Assembly: GCA_900319835.1 (NCBI GenBank)
Contig: ONPY01000017.1
Coordinates: 1 to 29,463 of the forward strand
Reading direction: 5' to 3'
DNA from: an uncultured Eubacteriales bacterium
GTDB lineage: Bacteria > Bacillota_A > Clostridia > Oscillospirales > Oscillospiraceae
DNA: 29,463 bases
The notes beneath the pieces are model-generated. The model worked only from the letters and a program-made list of their open reading frames with translations. It did not search any database and had not been told where the DNA came from. Positions 14,653 through 21,595 of the stretch are shown here, in pieces. Position 1 is the stretch's first letter, and the number at the start of each line of letters is the position of its first letter. Made by a program: the position numbers and the translations under genes.

Positions 14653-15014
14653 GTGTCTTCCTCCTTCTCTGTCAGCAGGGCCGCCATCTCCGCCCGCGTC
14701 ATGCCAACGGTGTCAAACTCCGCGGCGAGAGCCAGCAGCTTCTCCGTCAGCTCCTTTCGCCGCGCTTCGCGCGCGCCGCTGTTCCGGCTGACAAAGCTGC
14801 CCTTGCCGGGCACCGAGACGATATAGCCCTCCTGCTCCAGCTCCCGGTAGGCCCGCTGGATGGTGTTGGGGTTGATGGTGAGACTGACGGCCAGCTCCCG
14901 CACCGAGGGCAGTCTGCTGTCCGGGGGCAGCGCGCCGGAGAGCATCAGCTGGCGCAGGGAGTCCTTCACCTTTTCATAGATGGGCCGGGAATCGCTGTAG
15001 TTGATGGTGATCAA
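14649..15014 (-). CDS. GntR-family regulator, YtrA-like short subfamily
   Basis: 121 residues from a TTG start at 15012-15014, chosen because AAGGAGGG lies 7 nt upstream. The frame continues to 15074 but that extension overlaps the operator and promoter. Residues 10-78 form the GntR winged helix (RPIYEKVKDSLRQLMLSGAL, LPSVRELAVSLTINPNTIQR, YIVSVPGKGSFV). Only a short helical tail of about 45 residues follows, as in the YtrA subfamily, with no ligand-binding FCD or UTRA domain. It is the first gene of the operon with the ABC ATPase and permease and almost certainly represses its own promoter through the palindrome at 15036-15062. Confidence 0.92.
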   Translation of the reverse strand: MITINYSDSRPIYEKVKDSLRQLMLSGALPPDSRLPSVRELAVSLTINPNTIQRAYRELEQEGYIVSVPGKGSFVSRNSGAREARRKELTEKLLALAAEFDTVGMTRAEMAALLTEKEEDT

Positions 15015-15035
15015 GCCCGTCCCTCCTTCCGTGTT

Positions 15036-15062
15036 AACTGTATTAATCTGATTAGTACAGTT
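15036..15062. promoter_or_regulatory. Palindromic operator of the GntR/ABC operon
   Basis: A 27-bp inverted repeat with half-sites AACTGTATTAATC and GATTAGTACAGTT around a central T; 12 of 13 positions pair. It lies directly downstream of the -10 box and covers the expected start point, so binding would block transcription. Outer GTGTTA (15031-15036) and TAACAC (15069-15074) extend the symmetry. Confidence 0.85.
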
Positions 15063-15064
15063 TA

Positions 15065-15094
15065 GATATAACACAGCCGCCCCGCATTTGTCAA
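15065..15094 (-). promoter_or_regulatory. Promoter of the GntR/ABC operon
   Basis: Minus strand TTGACA (15089-15094) with TATATC (15065-15070) at 18 bp; shifting by one base gives TTATAT at 17 bp. The -35 is perfect and the -10 is weaker. The predicted start falls inside the palindromic operator. Confidence 0.7.
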
Positions 15095-15146
15095 GCGGGG
15101 CGGCGCAATCTTAAGAATTGCAGCACAGTAAGCTGCGTTTTCAGCG

Positions 15147-15241
15147 GTGTCATCCTGAGCGAAGCGAAGGATCTCAAACGCTGTGGCCTATACCATCGTC
15201 AAGGCTGAGATTCTTCGTCGCTGCGCGCCTCAGAATGACAC
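15147..15241. repeat. Inverted-repeat intergenic element (GTCATCCTGAG type)
   Basis: GTGTCATCCTGAGCGAAGCG...GGATCTC (15147-15175) is answered by GAGATTCTTC...CCTCAGAATGACAC (15207-15241), so the outer arms can fold into one long imperfect stem. Elements of this look, with TGTCATTCTGAG next to GAAGAATCTC, are scattered widely in bacterial genomes from memory. It sits between the cinA stop and the GntR promoter. Nothing coding was seen in 15095-15261. Confidence 0.75.
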
Positions 15242-15261
15242 GGCCGGGAGCGCCGTGCGCC

Positions 15262-16524
15262 TCACGCCGTCAGCACCGGCAGGCCTGCCATGTAGCGGCG
15301 CATCATGTCAAAGGCGTGGTTGCCCGCCATGCGGCGGATGAAGCTGCGGGTGCGCTTTTCGCCCATGTGAGTCTCACGCACAAAGGTCTGCCCCTCCACC
15401 GCCAGGGCGATGAACACGGTGCCCACCTCGTGTACGCCGTCCCCGTCCGGGCCGGCCAGACCCGTCACGGACACCGCCATGTCGGTGCCGAGGCGCGCGC
15501 GGATGCCCTCGGCCATGGCCTTGGCGACCTCAAAGCTTACCGCGCCCTTTTCCTCGATCAGCTCCCGGTCGATCCCCAGCAGCGCGGCTTTCACGGCGTT
15601 GGTGTAGGTCACGGCCCCGCCCAGAAAGAAGGCGCTGGCGCCGGGCAGTTCGGTAAAGCGGCGGGCGATGTCCCCGCCGGTGCAGCTCTCGGCCGTGGAG
15701 AAGGTCATGCCCGTCTTCCGGAAGAGCTGCATGGCGGCCTCCTCCAGGCACTCCACGTCCTCGCCGTAGATGAGATCGCCCAGCACCTCGCGCACATGGG
15801 CCTTCACCGGGGCGATCATGGCCTCGGCCTCGGCCTCGGTGGGCGCCTTGGCGGTGATCTGCAGCAGGCAGTCGCACTCCTTGGCGTAGGGGGCCATGGA
15901 GGGATTGACCATGGCGTTCATCTCCTCGGCAAAGATGTCGTCCACCGCACTCTCCCCGATGCCGAAGATGCGCAGGGAGTGGGAGACGATCTGCTCGTCC
16001 GACAGGCGCCGCAGGTAGGGGATGGCGGAGGTTTCAAACATGGCGCGGCACTCCTTGGGCGGTCCCGGGATCATCACCACGATCTTGCCGTCCTTTTCAA
16101 AGCCGCAGCCCGGCGCGGTGCCGCAGCTGTTGTGAAACACGGTGCAGCCCTCCGGCAGCAGGGCCTGCTGGAAGGTGTTCTCCGTCAGGCCCCTTCCCGT
16201 GCGGATGTACTCGTAGAGCCCCGCTTCCTCTTCCTCGTTTTTCACCAGGGGCAGGTCAAAGCACTCGGCCAGAATCTGCTTGGTCAGGTCGTCACAGGTG
16301 GGGCCCAGTCCCCCGGTGGTGACGATGATGTCCGCCCGCTCCTTGGCGATGCGGACGCACGCCCGCAGCCGCTCGGGGTTGTCGCCCACCACGGTGTGGT
16401 ACTTGACGTTGATGCCGATCTTCGAGAGCATCTCGGAGATGTCCCGGGCGTCGGTGTTGGTCACGTGGCCCAGCAGCAGCTCGGTGCCCACGGAGAGGAT
16501 TTCGGTGTCAAGGCTTTTCTTCAT
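15262..16524 (-). CDS. cinA: CinA: competence/damage-inducible protein with nicotinamide-nucleotide amidase domain
   Basis: 420 residues, the full two-domain form. The N-terminal MoaB/MogA-like domain (about 1-170) begins TEILSVGTELLLGHVTNTDA and contains VVTTGGLGPTCDDLTKQ and IPGPPKECR. The C-terminal amidase domain (about 260-415) carries STAESCTGGDIARRFTELPG, GAVTYTNAVKAALLG and VSVTGLAGPDG. CinA family enzymes recycle pyridine nucleotides: the C-terminal domain deamidates NMN, and the N-terminal domain can hydrolyse ADP-ribose in some species. The 5' end overlaps thiI by 17 bp, so the two are cotranscribed. The ribosome site is modest (AAAGGA well upstream), consistent with coupling. Confidence 0.95.
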   Translation of the reverse strand: MKKSLDTEILSVGTELLLGHVTNTDARDISEMLSKIGINVKYHTVVGDNPERLRACVRIAKERADIIVTTGGLGPTCDDLTKQILAECFDLPLVKNEEEEAGLYEYIRTGRGLTENTFQQALLPEGCTVFHNSCGTAPGCGFEKDGKIVVMIPGPPKECRAMFETSAIPYLRRLSDEQIVSHSLRIFGIGESAVDDIFAEEMNAMVNPSMAPYAKECDCLLQITAKAPTEAEAEAMIAPVKAHVREVLGDLIYGEDVECLEEAAMQLFRKTGMTFSTAESCTGGDIARRFTELPGASAFFLGGAVTYTNAVKAALLGIDRELIEEKGAVSFEVAKAMAEGIRARLGTDMAVSVTGLAGPDGDGVHEVGTVFIALAVEGQTFVRETHMGEKRTRSFIRRMAGNHAFDMMRRYMAGLPVLTA

Positions 16525-17689
16525 ATCCGATCGCGATCCTTTCCAGGCCGTGAATGGCCTCCTCTACCAGCGCGTCCACGTTGAGGGCGCTCTCGGCTTC
16601 TTCCACCTCCTGCACCGTCGGATGGGTGCGGGGGTGCCGCGGCGTGAAGACCGTGCAGCAGTCCTCGTAGGGCAGAATGGAGGTGTCAAAGGTGCCGATC
16701 TTCCGGGCCCAGGCCACGATCTCGCCCTTGTCCATGCCGATCAGCGGCTGCAGCACCGGCAGGTCGATGACCGCCTGGGTGGAGGCCATGGCCTCCATGG
16801 TCTGGCTGGCCACCTGGCCCAGGTTCTCGCCGGTGACGATGGCCTTGGCCCCGTTATCCAGGGCAATGCGCTGGGCAATGCGCATCATGAAGCGGCGCAT
16901 GATGAGCGTGAAATACTCCTCCGGGCACTTGTCGCGGATCTCCTCCTGGATGTGGGTGAAAGGGACCACCTCCATGCGCATCCGGCCGCAGTAGGGGGTC
17001 AGGAGCCTGGCCAGCTCCACCACCTTTTCCTTGGCCTGCTGGGAGGTATAGGGGAAGGAGAAGAAGTGGATGGGGATCACGCGCACGCCGCGCCGGGCGA
17101 TCATGTAGGTGGAGACGGGGGAGTCGATCCCGCCGGAGAGCAGTGTCACCGCGATGCCGTTGGAGCCGACCGGCATGCCGCCCGCGCCGGGCACCGGGGC
17201 GCTGTGGACATAGGCGGCCAGATCCCGCACCTCGACGTAGACCGTCAGCTCCGGGTTGTGTACGTCCACCTCGACGTCAGGGTAGGCCTCGTTGAGCTCT
17301 CCGCCCACGTACTGGCTCAGCTGCACGGAGGTCAGGGGGAAGCTCTTGTCCGAGCGCTTGGACTCCACCTTGAAGCTCTTGACGCGGCCCATCTCGCCGC
17401 GCATCTTCTCGATGGCAAGCCGCGCGATGGCGTCCTTGTCCTTCTCGCAGGCGGAGGCCCGGGAGATGGCCACGATGCCGAAGACCTTCTGCAGCTCCTC
17501 GAAGGCCGCGTCCATGTCGGCACCCTCCGCGCCCTCCACGTAGATGGTGGACTGAAGAATGTAGACCTTGAATTTCCCGATCTGGCTGAGCCGCCAGCGG
17601 ATGTTCGACAGCAGCTTCTGCTCAAAGCGGCGGCGGTTGAGCCCCTTGAGGATGATCTCTCCGATTTTTAAAAGAATAATATCGTTCAT
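16508..17689 (-). CDS. thiI: tRNA 4-thiouridine sulfurtransferase ThiI
   Basis: 393 residues. The N-terminal ferredoxin-like and THUMP domains (about 1-165) bind tRNA. The PP-loop SGGIDS is at 185-190, and the adenylation domain continues to about 380. Cys344 in YEDCCTVFTP corresponds to the conserved active-site cysteine of the family. There is no rhodanese domain, as in most Firmicutes enzymes, so a desulfurase must deliver sulfur directly. No iscS-like gene is in the window. The product makes s4U8 in tRNA; whether it also serves thiamine synthesis is unknown. Start ATG at 17687-17689 with AGGAGA just upstream. Confidence 0.96.
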   Translation of the reverse strand: MNDIILLKIGEIILKGLNRRRFEQKLLSNIRWRLSQIGKFKVYILQSTIYVEGAEGADMDAAFEELQKVFGIVAISRASACEKDKDAIARLAIEKMRGEMGRVKSFKVESKRSDKSFPLTSVQLSQYVGGELNEAYPDVEVDVHNPELTVYVEVRDLAAYVHSAPVPGAGGMPVGSNGIAVTLLSGGIDSPVSTYMIARRGVRVIPIHFFSFPYTSQQAKEKVVELARLLTPYCGRMRMEVVPFTHIQEEIRDKCPEEYFTLIMRRFMMRIAQRIALDNGAKAIVTGENLGQVASQTMEAMASTQAVIDLPVLQPLIGMDKGEIVAWARKIGTFDTSILPYEDCCTVFTPRHPRTHPTVQEVEEAESALNVDALVEEAIHGLERIAIGYEEKP

Positions 17690-17720
17690 GTTTTTCTCCT
17701 GTGTGTTGGCAGTTCCAGTT

Positions 17721-17729
17721 ATTCTATCA
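17721..17729 (-). promoter_or_regulatory. Possible extended -10 promoter of thiI-cinA
   Basis: The minus strand reads TGATAGAAT, an extended -10, about 30 nt upstream of the thiI ATG. No good -35 is present at 16-18 bp, so this is a weak call. Confidence 0.4.
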
Positions 17730-17770
17730 TATCGCGCGCAAAAGCGCCACGCTTTTTCGGAGAAAAGTTC

Positions 17771-17798
17771 TTGACAGGCGGGAGGAGCGGGTTACAAT
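17771..17798 (+). promoter_or_regulatory. Strong promoter reading into the 17.8-18.3 kb noncoding element
   Basis: TTGACA (17771-17776) and TACAAT (17793-17798) are separated by 16 bp. The start would be near 17805. The first plausible coding start downstream is the TSUP gene at 18347, so any transcript has a leader of about 540 nt that contains the hairpin-rich element. Confidence 0.7.
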
Positions 17799-17845
17799 GA
17801 GAAAAAGCATACATTTATCTCCGCTGGTTTTGTGTTCGCCGTGAC

Positions 17846-18296
17846 TGACCTGCACAGGTCAAGACCCATTTCTTTCCCATCGGGGAAAGAAACGGTTCTT
17901 GTACTCCAAAGAAAGGCGACCAGAGGAAGTGTCCTCTGGACTCCTCGCAAAGGCGGGGAACCCAAGGGAAAAACCAGGGTCGCCGCTTAAGCAGTGAGGC
18001 GTAGGCGGTGCGCCTGGATACCGCTGCCGCTCCATGGTGCTTCTGACAGGGATTTCACCACGCCCTTTTCCGCGGCTCGCGGTCTGTGACCCGGGCAGCG
18101 CTGCGGACGGTGACGCGATCCGGCATGGTTTTTGTACCAGATATGCACAAGGTTCGATATCCGCGCGTACGGCTTCGCGCTTTGTACGATGCTGCCCGCG
18201 TTTGGCGCCCTTTTCTTCTGGCCCGGGCGCGGACCATCTTCTTTTCGCGCAAGATCGAAAAGAAGATGGGGGGCGCATTGCGCAGGTCAACACCTG
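17846..18296. repeat. Hairpin-rich noncoding element of about 450 bp with similar ends
   Basis: Visible stems: TGACCTG/CAGGTCA (17846-17861); TTTCTTTCCC/GGGAAAGAAA (17869-17892); CCAGAGGA/TCCTCTGG (17920-17939); CCTCGC/GCGGGG (17943-17958); a long-range GGCGACC/GGTCGCC (17915-17921 with 17978-17984); a perfect 14-bp stem CCATCTTCTTTTCG (18234-18269); CAGGT/ACCTG (18283-18296). The ends share a near-identical direct repeat, GCACAGGTCAAGACC at 17852 and GCGCAGGTCAACACC at 18280 (13 of 15 bases). Reading frames across it are Arg/Pro-rich and unconvincing. It could be a mobile MITE-like sequence or a structured RNA. Confidence 0.6.
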
Positions 18297-18346
18297 TGAA
18301 CACGATATCTCCATATGAAAGAATGTATACGAAAGGGGGCGGCGCT

Positions 18347-19069
18347 GTGGCCCGTTTCTGCCTGCTTTTGCTGATCTGCCTGTTGGGCGGCGTGACCCAG
18401 GGCACCTGCGGCTTCGGCTGCGGGATCTTTGCCACGCTGGGCTTTTCCGCCTACCTGCCCGTGCCCCAGGCCGCGGCGGTCACTTCCATCATCAATCTCG
18501 GGCTCACGCTGCCGATGGTTCTGCGCTACCGGAAGCATCTGACCCTGCGGCGCATCGTGCTGCCGTTTCTGGTGTACACGGTCTCGGCAGTGCTGATCAT
18601 CCGCTTCTCCGCGGGCCTGGACGGAAAGCTCTTAAAGCGCGTCTTCGGCGGCTTTCTTGTGGCGCTGAGCCTGTACCACTTCACGCTCCGGGGCAAACAG
18701 CCTGCCCGCTGGACGCCGTGGCTGGCGGCGCTGGCCTTCATCGTCTCGGGCCTCGGCAGCGGGCTTTTCGGCGTGGGCGGCCCGCTGCTGGTGCTGTATT
18801 TTCTGGCCAACACCGACTGCAAGGAGGAGTTTCTGGCGGACACCCAGATGATCTTCGTCCTGGGCGCCGTGCCCTCACTCTATACCCGCGTGACCAGCGG
18901 CCTGCTGACCCCGGCCCACATCCCCTTCCTGATCCCCGGACTCATCGGGGTGCTGCTGGGCTTTTTCATCGCCGGCAAGATCGTGGGCCGCGTCGACAAG
19001 CAGCGCCTGACCAAAATCGTCTATACCGCCATCGGCCTCAGCGGGCTGTGCTATCTGCTGGGGATGTGA
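18347..19069 (+). CDS. TSUP family (TauE/SafE) membrane transporter
   Basis: 240 residues from a GTG start at 18347, preceded by GAAAGGGGG six bases upstream. An in-frame ATG at 18323 has a poorer site. The protein has about seven or eight helices in two similar halves, each with a Gly-rich motif: TQGTCGFGCGIFATLGF near the start and SGLGSGLFGVGGPLLVLYFLA in the middle. This is the layout of TSUP proteins, which move sulfite, sulfonates or other small organic anions across the membrane; the substrate is not predictable here. It is followed after 14 bp by the asparaginase gene, so the two are cotranscribed. Confidence 0.88.
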   Translation: MARFCLLLLICLLGGVTQGTCGFGCGIFATLGFSAYLPVPQAAAVTSIINLGLTLPMVLRYRKHLTLRRIVLPFLVYTVSAVLIIRFSAGLDGKLLKRVFGGFLVALSLYHFTLRGKQPARWTPWLAALAFIVSGLGSGLFGVGGPLLVLYFLANTDCKEEFLADTQMIFVLGAVPSLYTRVTSGLLTPAHIPFLIPGLIGVLLGFFIAGKIVGRVDKQRLTKIVYTAIGLSGLCYLLGM

Positions 19070-19083
19070 GAAAAGGAGCGCAT

Positions 19084-20088
19084 ATGAAACAGATTCTCAT
19101 GCTGGGCACCGGCGGCACCATCGCCTCGGAGATGACGCCGGAGGGCCTGACCCCGGAGCTGACGCCGGCGCAGCTGCTGCGCTATGTGCCCGCCATCCGG
19201 GAGCTGTGCCGGGTGGACTGCCTGTCCCTGTTCAGTCTGGACAGCACCAACATCACCCCCGCCCACTGGCTGCAGACCGCCGCCGCCATCCGCGAGCACT
19301 ATGACCGATACGACGGCTTTGTCATCAGCCATGGCACCGACACCATGGCCTACACCGCCGCGGCGCTGAGCTATCTGGTGCAGGGGTCGAAAAAGCCCAT
19401 CATGCTCACCGGGGCGCAGAAGCCCATCAACTACGACTCCACCGACTCCAAGCTCAACCTCATGGACGCCTTTGTCTGCGCCTCGTCGGGGCTGCTCTCC
19501 GGGGTCAACATCGTCTTCTCCGGCCGCGTCATCCTGGGCACCCGGGCGCGCAAGACCTGCTCCAAGAGCTTCGCGGCCTTCTCCAGCATCAACTATCCGG
19601 ACATCGGCATCCTGCTGGACCACCGCCTGGTGCGCTATCTGGAGCCGGAGTACCTGGATACGCCGCTCTTTTCCGACCGGCTGGACCCCAGGGTGGCCCT
19701 CATCAAGATGGCCCCCGGCACGGACCCGGAGGTGCTGGACTTCCTGCTCAGCCGGAACGACGCGCTGGTGATGGAGTGCTTCGGCGTGGGCGGTCTGCCG
19801 GCCTATGAGGACGACCGCATCCTCCGCATCGTGGAGAAGCACACCGCCGCCGGCAAGTTCATCGTGGTCACCACCCAGGTGCAGAACGAGGGCTCGGATC
19901 TCTCGGTCTACTCCGTGGGCCACGATCTCAAGCGCAACCCCCTCGTGCTGGAGGGCTATGACATGACCACCGAGGCCCTCTACGCCAAGATGATGTGGAT
20001 CCTCGGCCGGACGAAAGACCCTGCCGAGGTCGCCCGCCTGTTCTACACCCCCGTGGCCCACGACATGCTGGCCCGGTACGAGGCATAG
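19084..20088 (+). CDS. ansA: L-asparaginase, cytoplasmic type I
   Basis: 334 residues. The first active-site motif TGGTIAS is at 9-15 with nucleophile Thr12, and the second motif HGTDTM includes Thr85 and Asp86. There is no signal peptide, so the enzyme is cytoplasmic, consistent with type I (AnsA-like) housekeeping asparaginases that split asparagine to aspartate and ammonia. AAAAGGAGC precedes the ATG at 19084. It lies 14 bp behind the TSUP gene. The frame continues upstream inside the TSUP gene as far as 18718, but that part is a shadow. The length fits the family. Confidence 0.93.
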   Translation: MKQILMLGTGGTIASEMTPEGLTPELTPAQLLRYVPAIRELCRVDCLSLFSLDSTNITPAHWLQTAAAIREHYDRYDGFVISHGTDTMAYTAAALSYLVQGSKKPIMLTGAQKPINYDSTDSKLNLMDAFVCASSGLLSGVNIVFSGRVILGTRARKTCSKSFAAFSSINYPDIGILLDHRLVRYLEPEYLDTPLFSDRLDPRVALIKMAPGTDPEVLDFLLSRNDALVMECFGVGGLPAYEDDRILRIVEKHTAAGKFIVVTTQVQNEGSDLSVYSVGHDLKRNPLVLEGYDMTTEALYAKMMWILGRTKDPAEVARLFYTPVAHDMLARYEA

Positions 20089-20137
20089 AGCGTGTGGAGT
20101 GTGGAGACAAGGAGCGCCTTCGGCGCGGCCGGAAAAC

Positions 20138-20240
20138 CGATCCCTCCGCCCCTCCGGGGCACCTCCCTTTCTCAAAGGGAGGCGGCAAGCCTTTTGGCCC
20201 CCTTTCGTAAAGAGGGCTCCGCGCAGCGGTGGGGGATCGA
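20138..20240. repeat. Palindromic element halves in reversed order (copy G)
   Basis: Here the right half comes first: CGATCCCTCCGCC, stem CCCC/GGGG, then CCTCCCTTT-CTC-AAAGGGAGG (to 20183). The left half follows: GCCCCCTTT-CGT-AAAGAGGGC (from 20196), CGC/GCG stem, then GTGGGGGATCGA to 20240. The first hairpin of the left half has one mismatch. The stretch 20089-20137 also holds a small hairpin GCGCC-TTC-GGCGC (20114-20126). No gene is present in 20089-20383. Confidence 0.8.
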
Positions 20241-20298
20241 TCGAATCGTCTCCGAGGACACCTTCACTCCACTCTCAGCACCCCCGCAAGGAAGGAAT

Positions 20299-20379
20299 AC
20301 CCCTCAGTCCGGCTGCGCCGGACAGCTCCACCCATGAAGGGAACAATGCCCTTGGGCAGGGGAGCCTGTAAGGAAGGTT
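20299..20379 (+). repeat. Module-2 repeat, supplying the ribosome site of the flavoprotein gene
   Basis: ACCCCTCAG (20299), stem GTCCGGC-TGC-GCCGGAC, AGCTCCACCC, AAGGG, CAATGCCCTT, GGGCAGGGGAGCC, TAAGGAAGGTT. It matches the copy in front of nth in order and sequence, with a variable but paired inner stem. AAGGAAGG at the end is 5-6 nt from the ATG at 20384. Confidence 0.8.
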
Positions 20380-20383
20380 AAAT

Positions 20384-21595
20384 ATGCAAACTGTTATCGT
20401 CATCGGCGGGGGAGCGTCGGGCATGATCGCCGCGCTCACCGCCGCGGAGAATCCAGAAAACCGCGTGCTCCTGCTGGAGCGGCAGCAGCGGGTGGGCCGC
20501 AAGCTGCTGGCCACCGGCAACGGCCGCTGCAATCTCACCAACACCGGGGCCGCCCCGGGAAACTACCACGGGGAGCACCCGGACTTTGCCGTGCCGGCGC
20601 TCACCGCCTTTCCGCCCGCGGCGGCGCTGGACTTCTTTCACGGCCTGGGGCTTGTCACCCAGGAGGAGTACGGCGGGCGGGTCTACCCCCTCTCCAACGC
20701 GGCCAACAGCGTGGTGGACGTGCTGCGCTTTGCCCTGGAGGCCCGGGGCGTGGAGCTGCGCGGCGCCTGCCCGGCCCGGTCCCTGCGGCGGGAAAAGAAC
20801 GGCTTTGCCGTCGTCACCGACAGCGAGACCCTGCACGCCGACAAGCTGATCGTGGCCTGCGGCGGCGCTGCCGGGGCCAAGCTCGGCGGCGTGACGGACG
20901 GCTATGAGCTTCTCAAGGCCCTGGGCCACAAGCGCACCGCGCTCTACCCGGCCCTGGTGCAGCTTCTCACGGCCCCGGATTATCCAAGGGCGCTCAAGGG
21001 CGTCCGGGCTGACTGCGCCCTGCGCCTCACCGCGGGAAAAACCACCCTGGCCCAGAGCGCCGGGGAGCTGCAGTTTACCGAGACGGGCGTCTCCGGCCCC
21101 GCGGCCTTCGACCTCTCCCGTGCCGCCGCCACCGGCGGAAAGGGGCTCATGGTCTCGGCGGACTTCTTCCGGAACTATGACCTCGATATGGTCTGTGAGC
21201 TGCTGCGCGCCCGGCGGAGGAGCCTGCCCGCCCTGCCCGTGTCGGAGATGCTCACGGGCATGCTCCACAACCGCCTCGGCAAGATGCTGGTCAAGTACGC
21301 GGGGCTCAACGCCAACGCGCCGCTCTCGACCCTCACGGCCGGGGAACTGGAAACCCTGGCCCGCGCCTGCAAGGACTTTTGTCTGGAGGTGAAGGGCACC
21401 GAGGGCTTTGATTCCGCACAGGTCACCGCCGGGGGCGTGAAGACCTCCGGCTTCAACCCCGAGACGCTGGAGAGCTGGTTTGTCCCCGGGCTCTTTGCCT
21501 GCGGCGAGGTACTGGATATCGACGGCGACTGCGGCGGCTACAATCTCCAGTGGGCCTGGGCCAGCGGCCGAAAAGCGGGGAGGCTGGGCACATGA
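20384..21595 (+). CDS. HI0933/BaiN-type FAD-dependent oxidoreductase
   Basis: 403 residues. The N-terminal dinucleotide fold VIVIGGGASGMIAALTA (residues 4-20) is followed by LLERQQRVGRKLLATGNGRCNLTN, the signature of the HI0933 flavoprotein family (TIGR00275-like). The C-terminal SWFVPGLFACGEVLDIDGDCGGYNLQWAWASG is equally typical. Members include BaiN, once linked to bile acid dehydroxylation in gut clostridia, but most are of unknown substrate, and nothing else here points to bile acids. The ATG is 5 nt after a repeat-derived AAGGAAGG. The stop overlaps the next gene (ATGA), so both flavoproteins are made together. Confidence 0.92.
   Translation: MQTVIVIGGGASGMIAALTAAENPENRVLLLERQQRVGRKLLATGNGRCNLTNTGAAPGNYHGEHPDFAVPALTAFPPAAALDFFHGLGLVTQEEYGGRVYPLSNAANSVVDVLRFALEARGVELRGACPARSLRREKNGFAVVTDSETLHADKLIVACGGAAGAKLGGVTDGYELLKALGHKRTALYPALVQLLTAPDYPRALKGVRADCALRLTAGKTTLAQSAGELQFTETGVSGPAAFDLSRAAATGGKGLMVSADFFRNYDLDMVCELLRARRRSLPALPVSEMLTGMLHNRLGKMLVKYAGLNANAPLSTLTAGELETLARACKDFCLEVKGTEGFDSAQVTAGGVKTSGFNPETLESWFVPGLFACGEVLDIDGDCGGYNLQWAWASGRKAGRLGT

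Noticed and set aside
17859..18435. Arg/Pro/Ser-rich open frames across the 17.8-18.3 kb element
   Set aside because: The frames on both strands cross perfect hairpins, lack ribosome sites and show no recognisable domain. The region is better explained as noncoding repeat or structured sequence.
18718..19083. Asparaginase frame extended upstream to 18718
   Set aside because: This part is out of frame within the TSUP gene and has Arg/Gly-rich shadow composition. The ATG at 19084 has a ribosome site and begins directly at the TGGTIAS domain.
20384..21595. Bile-acid 7-dehydroxylation gene (baiN) as a specific call
   Set aside because: The protein belongs to the same broad HI0933 family, but no other bai gene is near and the family is mostly unrelated to bile acids.
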